A stretch of DNA of 64,000 bases from positions 1 to 64,000 of the forward strand of contig NZ_JBALOX010000013.1 of NCBI RefSeq assembly GCF_036965165.1, in the 5' to 3' direction. Position 1 is the stretch's first letter. Every line of letters starts with the position of its first letter. This document shows positions 16,231-24,099 of this stretch, in pieces. Source of the DNA: Ferdinandcohnia sp036965165. GTDB lineage: Bacteria > Bacillota > Bacilli > Bacillales > Bacillaceae_L. The translations under genes were made by a program, and so were the position numbers. The notes under the pieces are model-generated. The model worked only from the letters and a program-made list of their open reading frames with translations. It was not told where the DNA came from and made no database searches.

Positions 16231-17190
16231 TTATCTTATTTCAAAGTCACCAGAGCTTGTTCTTGCAGTAATCTGATATCCCCCTACTCCGATTTCACCC
16301 AGAATGCGGTGATCTGATTTTTCGGAGAACTTTATTCCTTCAATGTTGGCAATTCCATCGCCAGAACTACTTTTATAATCAACAGCCAAGGCCTCAGGTA
16401 TTTGTACAAAGCTTACATCGATATCACCGCTGCTTGCTTCCATTGAAATATTACCTGTGATTTCTTCTGCATCAATTGTAATATCCCCAGACGATGTGTT
16501 GATGTTCATTTTTTCAGAAGATTGATTATTTGACTCAATATCACCACTACTTGTAAGAAATTCAATTTCCTTTGCCTCATTCTTTATTGCCGTAATATCA
16601 CCGCTACTCGTTTCAATGTCAATCACATTTCCGACCGTATCTTTTACTTTAACATCACCGCTTGATGCTTCGAGATTTAGGCTTCCTTTAATTACACTTT
16701 TCATTATTTCAATATCACCAGATTCGGTTATGATAACCATTTCTTTAGAATTCATTTCTTCCACAACTATATCACCTGAAGATGCATTAATTTGAATAGA
16801 GTCATACATTTTTTCCGGAACTTTAATATTAAGGCTTACACGTGTGAAATTAAACATCATAAATTGGAACTTGTTTTTCTTTTCCATTGAAATTTCTACT
16901 GTATCCCCGTCTTCGTCAATATCGAGCTTGTATAGTGCTTTACTCTTTTTACCTACTTTCCCTGAAAACTCAACCTCAACCTGATCTTTCTTTGTAGGAA
17001 TAACATTGACATCAACAGATGGTGAATCAATGATTATAGTAGTAATCCCTTCAGCAGAAACCTCTTGTTTCTCATTGACATCTACTGAACTAAAGGTAAA
17101 AGCCTCTACCCCAGAATTATTCAATGTAATAATTACGCCTAAAACTCCAATCAGCACAAGAATTAACGCTCCATACATTATTTTTCTCAT
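16231..17190 (-). CDS. DUF4097 domain protein with nine SSGD repeats
   Basis: A 319-residue protein with an N-terminal membrane helix (about 5-25) and an outside beta-solenoid. Nine short repeats of the form SSGD followed by alternating hydrophobic residues (ASSGDIVV, ESGDIEIM, ASSGDVKV, TSSGDITA and so on) run from about residue 135 to the C-terminus, as in LiaG- and YvlB-like proteins. DUF4097 proteins are linked to envelope-stress responses; the molecular role is unknown. The ribosome binding site AAAAGGAG is inside the end of the upstream DUF1700-like gene, so the two are co-translated. It is divergent from a NarL-type two-component system, which may control it. Confidence 0.85.
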   Translation of the reverse strand: MRKIMYGALILVLIGVLGVIITLNNSGVEAFTFSSVDVNEKQEVSAEGITTIIIDSPSVDVNVIPTKKDQVEVEFSGKVGKKSKALYKLDIDEDGDTVEISMEKKNKFQFMMFNFTRVSLNIKVPEKMYDSIQINASSGDIVVEEMNSKEMVIITESGDIEIMKSVIKGSLNLEASSGDVKVKDTVGNVIDIETSSGDITAIKNEAKEIEFLTSSGDIESNNQSSEKMNINTSSGDITIDAEEITGNISMEASSGDIDVSFVQIPEALAVDYKSSSGDGIANIEGIKFSEKSDHRILGEIGVGGYQITARTSSGDFEIR

Positions 17191-17193
17191 TAT

Positions 17194-17712
17194 TTATTCT
17201 CCTTTTATTAATCGTAAATTCCAATTCACATACATGGCAAAAATCTTATATAGTCCTTTACCCGCTTTTACCATTCCAACACCAAGCGCAAGGCCGATTC
17301 CGCAGAGCAGAATCGAAATAAAAAATTCCAAACCAGTGAACCCTCCGGTAAAAACCTGTGTTACAACTAAAAGTGGCGATACCACAAAGCAAAAAGACAC
17401 AATCCAAAGAGATACATAGGTGGAAATGACTGCAATCGCTGGACCCAATACAAAAATACTGTTAAATAAAATCAGGCTGATTAAAGCAAGTATCATTCGT
17501 CCGCTATTTCGATAAGATTGTTTTTCGACTAAATGAGGTACTTCAGATGTATCTTCTAATGCAACTGACTCCATAAGACTTGAATTCGGGTTACGATTTT
17601 CTTTTGCTACATCGATAAGATCCTCATATAATTCAATCAGCTTTTCACGATCATCAGCCGGCAGCCCTTTTAGACGTTCTTCCAAATCCTGAAGCATTTT
17701 GTCATTATTCAT
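17194..17712 (-). CDS. DUF1700-like membrane protein (HAAS-type signalling domain)
   Basis: A 172-residue protein. The first 45 residues (LQDLEERLKGLPADDREKLIELYEDLID) match the HAAS/DUF1700 helical domain, usually found beside stress regulators. Residues 70-155 hold three hydrophobic segments. The partner gene encodes a DUF4097 protein, a frequent pairing. The PadR-type regulator that often accompanies this family is absent here; a two-component system lies divergently instead. The start is ATG 17712 after AAAGGAT. Confidence 0.75.
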   Translation of the reverse strand: MNNDKMLQDLEERLKGLPADDREKLIELYEDLIDVAKENRNPNSSLMESVALEDTSEVPHLVEKQSYRNSGRMILALISLILFNSIFVLGPAIAVISTYVSLWIVSFCFVVSPLLVVTQVFTGGFTGLEFFISILLCGIGLALGVGMVKAGKGLYKIFAMYVNWNLRLIKGE

Positions 17713-17760
17713 GTTTCTCGATCCTTTCTAACTTCCTATGACCTTATCATACAAGGTAAA

Positions 17761-17772
17761 AGTCATATGACT
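17761..17772. promoter_or_regulatory. Palindrome in the DUF1700/kinase divergent region
   Basis: AGTCATATGACT is a perfect 12-base palindrome, 48 bases upstream of the DUF1700-like gene and facing the kinase gene on the other side. It could bind the NarL-type regulator encoded nearby; this is only positional inference. Confidence 0.35.
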
Positions 17773-17951
17773 ATAGTGAAGCCAGTCACAATATTTGTAA
17801 GTGAATGATAATATGACGGAATGCTCCACTTACTTTGTAAAAAAAGATATGCATGTATGTCATTTTTTTAATTTATAGGCTACTAGGTTTACCTAATTTC
17901 TTGTAATATAGGTAGGGATAGGAAAAAAGTCTTGTAGATTGAGGTGTGGAT

Positions 17952-19145
17952 ATGAAAAAAACAGACCCTGAGTGGATCTGGATTGACTGGTTTATTTTTT
18001 TTCTAAGGCTTTGCTGGTATCTATCCGGCTTGCTCTATTTCTATATGAATGCTGATGCTCTGGGTGATTTACCATATCTATTATTTATTGGTATTTTAAC
18101 AGCTTGTTATCTTGTACCACATCTGTTTTGGAGGCCAGGTTATAAAAATCCTATCCTTTACCCAATCTCCGAGCTCGTCCTTGCAGGTGGAGCATCAATC
18201 TATGTAAATATCATTTTACAGGTGAATCTTGGTCTCTCCATGATTTTTATGTCCTTTATAATGATTGGCTACCTAGCTACAAAGAAGACTGTTAGATGGA
18301 CATTTCCAATATTTCTAATCATCTTCCCATTGCCCCGTCTATGGTCACTGGACTTTGTTTCTTATTTGCTACAATACTTTGATATTTTTATCTTCTTAGG
18401 CTTCGGCACTTGCTTCAATTATGTTATCCAATCACAACGTAGAACAGATCGAATCATTGAAGAAAATAATAAGCAATATCGGTTGATTCAAGAACAGAAT
18501 AGGGTGTTACAGCAATATGCTGAACAAATTGAAAAAGTCACTCTGCTCAAGGAACGGAATCGACTTGCAAAAGAGCTTCATGATACTATCGGTCATCATT
18601 TTACCTCTGTTACAGTTGGTCTTGATGCTGTTTATTACTTACTTGAAACGGATGTTGAGAAAGCAAAACAAAGGATTGAATTATTAGCTAACGTTTCACG
18701 TAAGGGCCTGCAGGATATTAGAAAGCATATCCATGAAATTGCCCCCTCTGAAAATGAAGAGATATTATCGATTTTATTGGAACAAATCGCTACCGATTTC
18801 AAGGTGAATACTGATACGGATGTTCAGTTCCATAAGCATGGAACCGAATATCCGGTTTCAAATTCAATTAAACTTGTTTTTATTCGCTGTTTACAGGAAT
18901 CACTTACAAATGCAAAAAGGCATGGTGCTGCAACAAAAATTGTCATTCATTTTCTTATTTCACATACCGACATTACTTTATCTGTTGAAAACAACGGGAC
19001 CCCAATAGAGTCAATAAATCCCGGATTTGGTTTAACGGCAATGAAGGAACGGATAGGAGAATTACATGGAAATTTTACGATTACAAATGGAAAACACCGG
19101 GGAGTTAAGTTAACAATTTCAGTACCTATAAAGGAGGTAGTCTAA
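17952..19145 (+). CDS. NarL-system sensor histidine kinase (HisKA_3)
   Basis: A 397-residue kinase with five or six hydrophobic segments in residues 10-160, a coiled-coil linker and a HisKA_3 domain with ERNRLAKELHDTIGHHFTS carrying the phosphorylated His. The HATPase part has LQESLTNAKRHG and NPGFGLTAMKERI. GAGGTG before ATG 17952 decides the start; a GTG at 17946 lies inside that site. It overlaps no gene but is directly followed by its response regulator. The architecture resembles DesK/LiaS-type sensors of membrane state, which fits the divergent envelope-type genes. Confidence 0.9.
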   Translation: MKKTDPEWIWIDWFIFFLRLCWYLSGLLYFYMNADALGDLPYLLFIGILTACYLVPHLFWRPGYKNPILYPISELVLAGGASIYVNIILQVNLGLSMIFMSFIMIGYLATKKTVRWTFPIFLIIFPLPRLWSLDFVSYLLQYFDIFIFLGFGTCFNYVIQSQRRTDRIIEENNKQYRLIQEQNRVLQQYAEQIEKVTLLKERNRLAKELHDTIGHHFTSVTVGLDAVYYLLETDVEKAKQRIELLANVSRKGLQDIRKHIHEIAPSENEEILSILLEQIATDFKVNTDTDVQFHKHGTEYPVSNSIKLVFIRCLQESLTNAKRHGAATKIVIHFLISHTDITLSVENNGTPIESINPGFGLTAMKERIGELHGNFTITNGKHRGVKLTISVPIKEVV

Positions 19146-19796
19146 ATGAGTATTATTAAACTCTTACTTGTGGATGACCAGGAGCTCATTCGGGAAAGCC
19201 TATCCATTGTGTTGAGTATGGATCACGAAATTGAAATTGTTGGATTGGCGCAAAATGGTATTGAAGCTATCAGCCTTTGTGAACAGCATAAGCCAACAAT
19301 TATTCTTATGGATATTAATATGCCTGAAATGAACGGTATTGCTGCAACCAAAATAATCAAGCAGCGTTGGCCAGATATCAAAATTATCATCTTAACTACC
19401 TTCCAAGAGGTGAACCATGTTATTGATGCGTTAAAGATAGGTGCAGAAGGTTATTTGCTAAAAGCGATACATCCAAAAGATTTACTTTCCGGCATAAAAC
19501 TAATCCATAAGGGCGGCACACTGCTTCCACAAGATTTAGCAAAACTTCTCGTCCAACAAATTAACAGTAACGAAAACTCTAGGACTCAAGAGAACACGAC
19601 AAGATACAATTTAACAGAGCGTGAAGAAGAGGTGCTTGAATGCCTTGCTTTAGGGCTTAGTAATAAACATATTGCGCAAAAGTTGTTTTTATCAGAAGGT
19701 ACCGTCAAAAATTACATTTCTAATATTTATCATAAATTAGACGTGAAGGACCGGTTCCAAGCAGCATTAAAAGCTCAGCAGGAAGGGCTAATCTAA
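19146..19796 (+). CDS. NarL/LuxR-type response regulator
   Basis: A 216-residue regulator. The receiver domain has LLVDDQELIR, the phospho-acceptor Asp in IILMDINMPEMNG, and the Lys in GYLLKAI. The C-terminal LuxR helix-turn-helix is LTEREEEVLECLALGLSNKHIAQKLFLSEGTVKNYISNIY. The ATG immediately follows the kinase stop codon, and AAAGGAGG lies inside the kinase gene end, so the pair is coupled. The target is unknown; the divergent DUF1700/DUF4097 operon is the obvious candidate. Confidence 0.92.
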   Translation: MSIIKLLLVDDQELIRESLSIVLSMDHEIEIVGLAQNGIEAISLCEQHKPTIILMDINMPEMNGIAATKIIKQRWPDIKIIILTTFQEVNHVIDALKIGAEGYLLKAIHPKDLLSGIKLIHKGGTLLPQDLAKLLVQQINSNENSRTQENTTRYNLTEREEEVLECLALGLSNKHIAQKLFLSEGTVKNYISNIYHKLDVKDRFQAALKAQQEGLI

Positions 19797-19810
19797 ATGG
19801 TTCCTGAACG

Positions 19811-19845
19811 AAAACAAACCATCCTACTTGGGATGGTTTGTTGAA
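19811..19845. terminator. Terminator between response regulator and helicase genes
   Basis: AACAAACCATCC/GGATGGTTTGTT perfect 12-base stem between converging genes. Confidence 0.88.
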
Positions 19846-19850
19846 CTAGT

Positions 19851-21022
19851 TTATGATTTTCTGTTTTTATTAGTAGTAGGGGATTTTCGCGGTTTAGGTG
19901 ATACTTTTTTATCTTCGCGAGCGTCCACTATCTCCCCCTTGTAGAAATCCTTTTTACTGAATGTAATCCCCAGATCATGCCCCATTTTTTTAAGGAAGCT
20001 TTCCTCACGTGCGTTCACAATGGAGATGACTACACCCTTTTTCCCCATTCGGCCTGTTCGACCTGAGCGGTGAACATATTGTTCTGTAGTTTTCGGAAAA
20101 TCAAAATGGATCACATAGGTAACATCTTGAATATCAAGGCCCCTTGCCGCTACATCAGTTGTCAGCAATAATGGAATTTTTCCAGCANNNNNNNNNNNNN
20201 NNNNNNNNNNNNNNNNNNATCGATTGCTGCCGTTCTTGCTTGTTCGCTTCGCCAGCTAGAACCGCAACATCAATATGGTTATAGGTTAACTTGGATTCAA
20301 TTTCTTCAACCTTATCGAGACTTTTTATAAAAGCAATTGCCTTATCTGGCTCGGTAAACATAATTTTACGAAGCACGTCGATTTTATCACGCTGTTCACT
20401 TAGGAAATAGATGTGGGTCGTGTTTTCCTGGTTGAGAGTTTGTTGGACCCGTATGATCTCCGCGTTGTTCATTAAAGACTTCGCAATCTTTTCAGTNNNN
20501 NNNNNNNNNNNNNNNNNNNNNNNNNNNNNNNNNNNNNNNNNNNNNNNNNNNNNNNNNNNNNNNNNNNNNNNNNNNNNNNNNNNNNNNNNNNTGCATTTTC
20601 ATTTTTTTCATTTTAATTAGTTCAATAATACGCCCCGTTGTTCCAATCACAATTTGCGGACGTTCTTTTAACTTTTCGACTTGTTTTTTTACATTTGCAC
20701 CGCCAATGAAAGAGCCGCTTACGATGTTTGTGCCTTTCGTCCATTTTTTTACCTCGTCAAAAATCTGCATGACGAGTTCCCGGGATGGGGCAAGGATTAC
20801 AACTTGGATTCCGTTCTTTGTTTCGTCGAGCTTTTGTATTGCAGGAAGTAAATAGGAAAGAGTTTTCCCTGTTCCCGTTGGGGATTCGCAAATGACGTCC
20901 TTCCCCTGGAGGATTGCGGGAATCGCTTTTTCTTGAATACCTGTCGGTGCTTCGAAGCCCGATTCCTGCCAGATTTCCTGTATTAAAGGTTTCATTTCAT
21001 CTAATTGAGACCATTTTGACAT
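19851..21022 (-). CDS. yfmL: DEAD-box RNA helicase, YfmL-like, broken by two gaps
   Basis: An ATP-dependent RNA helicase of about 390 residues if the gaps are close to true size. Visible in order: the Q motif FEAPTGIQEKAIPAILQGKD, Walker A SPTGTGKT, motif Ia APSRELVMQ, a motif Ib reading GTTGRI where relatives have TPGR, motif IV-type IAFIKSLDKV, and motifs V-VI TTDVAARGLDI and YVHRSGRTGRMG. The DEAD motif falls in the second gap. The three sequenced pieces are in different frames, which gap-length error explains, so it is not called a pseudogene. The C-terminus is short and basic. In B. subtilis YfmL assists 50S ribosome assembly. ATG 21022 follows AAGGAAGG. Confidence 0.82.
20188..20218. 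other. Assembly gap (31 N) inside the helicase gene
   Basis: A run of N in the C-terminal RecA-like domain, between motifs IV and V. No repeat is visible at its flanks. Confidence 0.95.
20497..20591. other. Assembly gap (95 N) inside the helicase gene
   Basis: A run of N removing the DEAD and SAT motifs of the helicase. Confidence 0.95.
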
Positions 21023-21051
21023 TGTTTTGTACCTTCCTTGTTCTGTTCACT

Positions 21052-21244
21052 ATCAAATGCGCCTTGAGCGTATTTGCGCCCGATTTTTTTCGAGCTTGCT
21101 CGAAAAATTTCCTCTGAAAAAATCGTGGCATCCGCCGGAGGCTTTAACTTTATTCAGCCTTAGGTTAAACTCATCACTAAATTGTATATATTTTTTGCAA
21201 TCATACCCCGCTTGGAGGAGGAGCGACTTCTTTTGAATAAAGTT
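21052..21244 (-). repeat. Class A interspersed element, copy 3 (complete)
   Basis: Begins ATCAAATGCGCCTTGAGCG and ends TGAATAAAGTT. Internal landmarks shared with copy 4 are the hairpin TTTTTCGAGC/GCTCGAAAAA (21087-21109) and the GC-rich GCATCCGCCGGAGGCTTT. An inner AACTTTATTCA is inverted relative to the end. It starts 30 bases upstream of the yfmL start on the minus strand, so it would be transcribed as part of the yfmL leader. Confidence 0.88.
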
Positions 21245-21397
21245 AATTTGACTAGTTTTTATTCTAACTATCTTTTGGGGAAAGTGCAAAAAGTACTTTG
21301 TTCGGGAGAATGTTTATTCTCTACTTGGACTAATCGTGAATATTTCGTTAGAAAGTTGATGACTTGCAAATGTGTCTGGTCTACAACACCACCAACT
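21245..21397. other. Intergenic stretch without recognised features
   Basis: About 150 bases between class A copy 3 and the 53-bp array. I see no gene with a ribosome binding site and no further repeat here. Confidence 0.5.
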
Positions 21398-21700
21398 TCC
21401 TAATAAATGGATTGTGGCGTACTCCCTGAACGGCTGGAGTGCCTTCAACCTCCTAATAACTGGAATGCGCCGCACTCCCAGAGTGACTGGAGTACCTTCA
21501 AATTCCTAATAACTGGAAGACAGCGTACTCCCTGAACCGCTGGACTGTCTCCAACCTCCTAATAACTGGAATGTGCAGCACTCCCAGAGCGACTGGAGTA
21601 CCACCAATCTCCTAATAACTGGAATTAGTCGCACTCCCAGAGTAACTGGAGTGCCGTCAACTTCCCAATAACTGGAAGATAACGCACATCCAGGTACCCT
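21398..21700. repeat. 53-bp tandem repeat, locus 1, about six units
   Basis: Units begin with TCCTAATAACTGGAA-like sequence at 21398, 21451, 21504, 21557, 21610 and 21663, an exact 53-base period. Each unit has a second conserved part such as CACTCCCAGAG and GACTGGAGT, able to form a hairpin (ACTCC(C)AG with CTGGAGT). Units differ by scattered substitutions but not by length. The same unit recurs near 56780. There is no open frame across it. It lies between the bactofilin terminator and the yfmL leader. Confidence 0.92.
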
Positions 21701-21716
21701 ATGACCTATTCACAAT

Positions 21717-21749
21717 AAAAATGCCCCTCAGGCAGAATGAAGGACATTA
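21717..21749 (-). terminator. Rho-independent terminator after the bactofilin gene
   Basis: On the minus strand ATGTCCTTCA and TGAGGGGCAT pair over ten positions (three G-U pairs) and are followed by TTTTTATT. Confidence 0.8.
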
Positions 21750-21765
21750 ACAAAACATTGTTCTA

Positions 21766-22491
21766 TTAGATTTGAATAGCTTCTTTTACTTTTGACGATG
21801 GGTCTTGTGTGAATGTTCCTTTGTATTCAACAACGTCAATTTCACAGTTTGGGCCGATGTTGACGTTATTTCCTCGAACCATTTTGGCGTTTGTATATTC
21901 GATATCAATTTCATCTGCCTCGATCATTTCTGTTGTCAGGGAGATTGGATAGACAGATTTAAAAATATTATTTAGGAAACTAAAAATTCCTTTCTTGGCC
22001 TTAATGATTCGACCACCGATTTCTTTAGCGCGGCATTCACCGGCTATAGAGATATCTATTACGTCCGCGTTTAATAATCCTCCGATTGCAAAGCCACCTT
22101 CGCATTTGAATTCTTCGATCTCACAATCTTCTCCTACAGTTACCTTACCTTTAATTTTTATTTCTTCTCCCTTTAAACTGCCGCCAATTTTTCCTTTACC
22201 AGAAATCTTCATTTTATTCACTTTTGCATTGCCAAGAATGCCGCCAGTACCATCTATAGTAAACTGATCAAATTCGATGGAGCCTTCAATGTTTCCACTT
22301 CCGTTTATTTGTCCTTCATTTCCTTCTATATTTCCTGTAACGGTGCCAGTGCCGTTGATTTTAAAATCATTACACTCAATATCACCATGAACGGTGCCTT
22401 TTCCATTGATTAATACTTTCTTAAAGCTGCCACCGCCGGATGAACCACTTCCGTTAATTAGTAAGTTCCCTTGATTCTCTAAGTTCACCAT
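21766..22491 (-). CDS. Bactofilin-like polymer-forming protein (YhbE/YhbF family)
   Basis: A 241-residue protein made of short beta-helix rungs rich in Gly and Asn (INGSG, INGKGTVHGDI, INGTGTVTGNI, ISGKGKIGGSL). This right-handed beta-helix is the polymerising core of bactofilins. The last 70 residues leave the repeat pattern and include a short hydrophobic stretch FSFLNNIFKSVYPISL. B. subtilis YhbE and YhbF form cytoskeletal assemblies needed for flagellum-related motility. Only one bactofilin gene is present here, after a YhbD gene, as in the yhbD-yhbE-yhbF order. The start is ATG 22491. Confidence 0.8.
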   Translation of the reverse strand: MVNLENQGNLLINGSGSSGGGSFKKVLINGKGTVHGDIECNDFKINGTGTVTGNIEGNEGQINGSGNIEGSIEFDQFTIDGTGGILGNAKVNKMKISGKGKIGGSLKGEEIKIKGKVTVGEDCEIEEFKCEGGFAIGGLLNADVIDISIAGECRAKEIGGRIIKAKKGIFSFLNNIFKSVYPISLTTEMIEADEIDIEYTNAKMVRGNNVNIGPNCEIDVVEYKGTFTQDPSSKVKEAIQI

Positions 22492-22505
22492 ACTTAAGCC
22501 TCCGT

Positions 22506-23132
22506 TTATATAAGTTTTGTTCGCAGTTCCTCGATTTCATTCACAAAAGCGATCTTAACAATTAGCTTTGTTCCTTGTTCGATTACTAAATCTGTTGTAC
22601 TTTGCACGATAAAACATGTTGAAACTCCTAGCTTGCGGATGATCACTAGTTCACCGTAGCTTTGTTTTTCTTTTGCAAAATATTCATTTGAAACTTGGAT
22701 TACCATTTTCGCTTCCTCAAGACTGATATCTCCTGATTGCAGAAGCTTTTCAACTAAATAGACCGTTAAGATTCCTTCAAAATGAAACTGATCTGGGCTT
22801 TCTTTAATTTGTTCTAGGTAGAGATTGATGGTTGTTTCAGAAGCAAGGCCTCGTTTCACGAGTTCCATTTTAGTCAGGTTCATTTCACCGACGCTCGGTG
22901 AGAACATTTCCGCCATTTCATCGAGAGATAGATTTTCCTTCATTTTTTGAATCCGGTCAATTCGTTCTAGAATCCTTTCTTTTGGAAAAAAGGTCTCCTG
23001 CCCAGTAAAGGTGGATTTACGAATAAACCATTCCTCAGGAATCAAGTCTTTTCGCTTCCATCTGTAAAGCTGCCCATAAGAAATGCCTGTTACTTCTAGT
23101 AAATCTTTTTTCGATAATAACTCTTCGCTCAT
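22506..23132 (-). CDS. yhbD: YhbD family protein (DUF4004) with MerR-like helix-turn-helix
   Basis: A 208-residue cytoplasmic protein. Residues 5-35 (LSKKDLLEVTGISYGQLYRWKRKDLIPEEWF) form a MerR-type winged helix-turn-helix; the remainder is helical then beta-rich, ending with NEYFAKEKQSYGELVIIRKLG. It is DUF4004 in Pfam terms and lies directly before the bactofilin gene, with 14 bases between them. It may regulate its own operon: a dyad lies in its promoter spacer. ATG 23132 follows AAAGGAGCC; the longer frame to 23168 has no site. The assignment rests on synteny plus the characteristic N-terminus. Confidence 0.8.
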   Translation of the reverse strand: MSEELLSKKDLLEVTGISYGQLYRWKRKDLIPEEWFIRKSTFTGQETFFPKERILERIDRIQKMKENLSLDEMAEMFSPSVGEMNLTKMELVKRGLASETTINLYLEQIKESPDQFHFEGILTVYLVEKLLQSGDISLEEAKMVIQVSNEYFAKEKQSYGELVIIRKLGVSTCFIVQSTTDLVIEQGTKLIVKIAFVNEIEELRTKLI

Positions 23133-23161
23133 TTCTAACGGCTCCTTTCTATAAAAATAAT

Positions 23162-23187
23162 GTAACATAACACTGTTACGTTATGCA
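23162..23187 (-). promoter_or_regulatory. MerR-type promoter dyad upstream of yhbD
   Basis: On the minus strand a TTGCAT -35 and TACATT-like -10 are separated by about 18 bases. The spacer holds nested inverted repeats, CATAAC/GTTATG (23166-23185) and GTAAC/GTTAC (23162-23179). A dyad inside a long spacer is the hallmark of MerR-controlled promoters, and YhbD has a MerR-like domain. Confidence 0.5.
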
Positions 23188-23248
23188 ACAAAAAATAGTA
23201 ATCATTTATAAAAATAGGCATGACTCGGATTTCGTCATCCAAACCCAC

Positions 23249-23288
23249 AAAAAAAGCTGAATCGCAGGGTTGCGAAACAGCTTTTTTT
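23249..23288. terminator. Terminator between kduD and yhbD
   Basis: AAAAAAGCTG/CAGCTTTTTT stem with an inner TCGCA/TTGCGA part, and T runs suited to the minus-strand kduD transcript. Confidence 0.82.
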
Positions 23289-23294
23289 GTATTT

Positions 23295-24077
23295 TTATCT
23301 TGCCAACCATCCACCATCAACAGCAAGGGTATGGCCATTCGTATAATCAGATGCACGGCTTGCTAGGAAAACGACCGCACCCATCAGGTCGGCTGGAGTT
23401 GCCCAGCGTGCAGCAGGAATACGTGATAGGATTTCCGCATTGCGCTTTTCATCTGCACGGATTTGTGTTGTGTTATTTGTTTCTACATATCCAGGTGCGA
23501 TGGCATTTGTTTGAATTCCATATTCAGCAAGTTCGTTGGCAAAGGACTTGGTAAGTCCGTGCACAGCATGCTTACTTGCTGTATATGGAGGAACAAATTT
23601 TCCGCCTTGGTATGAAAGCATCGATGCAACGTTGATAATTTTTCCGCTCTTTTGTTCAACCATTACTTTTGCGGCCTCTTGGCTTAAGAAGTAAAGTGAG
23701 TTTAAGTTAAGGTCGATGACCGCATCCCAATCCTCTTCCTTGTATTCCAGGATTGGAGAACGACGGATTGTACCTGCGTTATTAACTAAAATATCAACTG
23801 TTCCATATACTTTTACACATGCCGCTACTACTTCTTTTGCATTTTCACGTTTTGATAAATCCGTTTGGAAAAATTCGACGCGACGCCCTTCTTTTTCGAT
23901 TAATTCTCTTGTCTCGTCCCAGCTAGTGCCGTGTGTGGTAATAAAAAGGTCCGCTCCAGCTTTTGCTAATGCAACTGCAAAGCCTTGACCTAGCCCAGTA
24001 GCTCCGCCAGTTACAATAGCAACCTTTTCTTTTAAAGAGAAAAAGTCTAATGAGAAATCAGACAATTGTTTTGTCAT
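23295..24077 (-). CDS. kduD: 2-dehydro-3-deoxy-D-gluconate 5-dehydrogenase
   Basis: A 260-residue short-chain dehydrogenase interconverting 2,5-diketo-3-deoxygluconate and 2-keto-3-deoxygluconate. TGGATGLGQGFAVAL (cofactor), NNAGTIRR, the catalytic Ser in NVASMLSYQGG and the YTASK pair are present, and VDGGWLAR ends the protein as in KduD. ATG 24077 follows GGGGGATA; the frame runs on upstream into kduI, but without a start signal. It is the last gene of kdgA-kdgK-kduI-kduD, handling unsaturated uronates released from pectin or other polyuronides. Confidence 0.93.
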   Translation of the reverse strand: MTKQLSDFSLDFFSLKEKVAIVTGGATGLGQGFAVALAKAGADLFITTHGTSWDETRELIEKEGRRVEFFQTDLSKRENAKEVVAACVKVYGTVDILVNNAGTIRRSPILEYKEEDWDAVIDLNLNSLYFLSQEAAKVMVEQKSGKIINVASMLSYQGGKFVPPYTASKHAVHGLTKSFANELAEYGIQTNAIAPGYVETNNTTQIRADEKRNAEILSRIPAARWATPADLMGAVVFLASRASDYTNGHTLAVDGGWLAR

Positions 24078-24099
24078 TTCTATATCCCCCAGTTTCTGA

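Noticed and set aside
19851..21022. Helicase pseudogene because the pieces are out of frame
   Set aside because: The frame changes coincide with runs of N, whose lengths are estimates; each sequenced piece is open and well conserved.
21053..21403. Short open frames inside the class A element and its flank (21053-21403, both strands)
   Set aside because: They overlap repeat sequence, lack ribosome binding sites and differ between copies by frame-breaking changes.
21398..21700. Possible CRISPR array in the 53-bp repeats
   Set aside because: The whole unit is repeated; there are no unique spacers of constant length between identical repeats, units differ along their whole length, and no cas gene is near.
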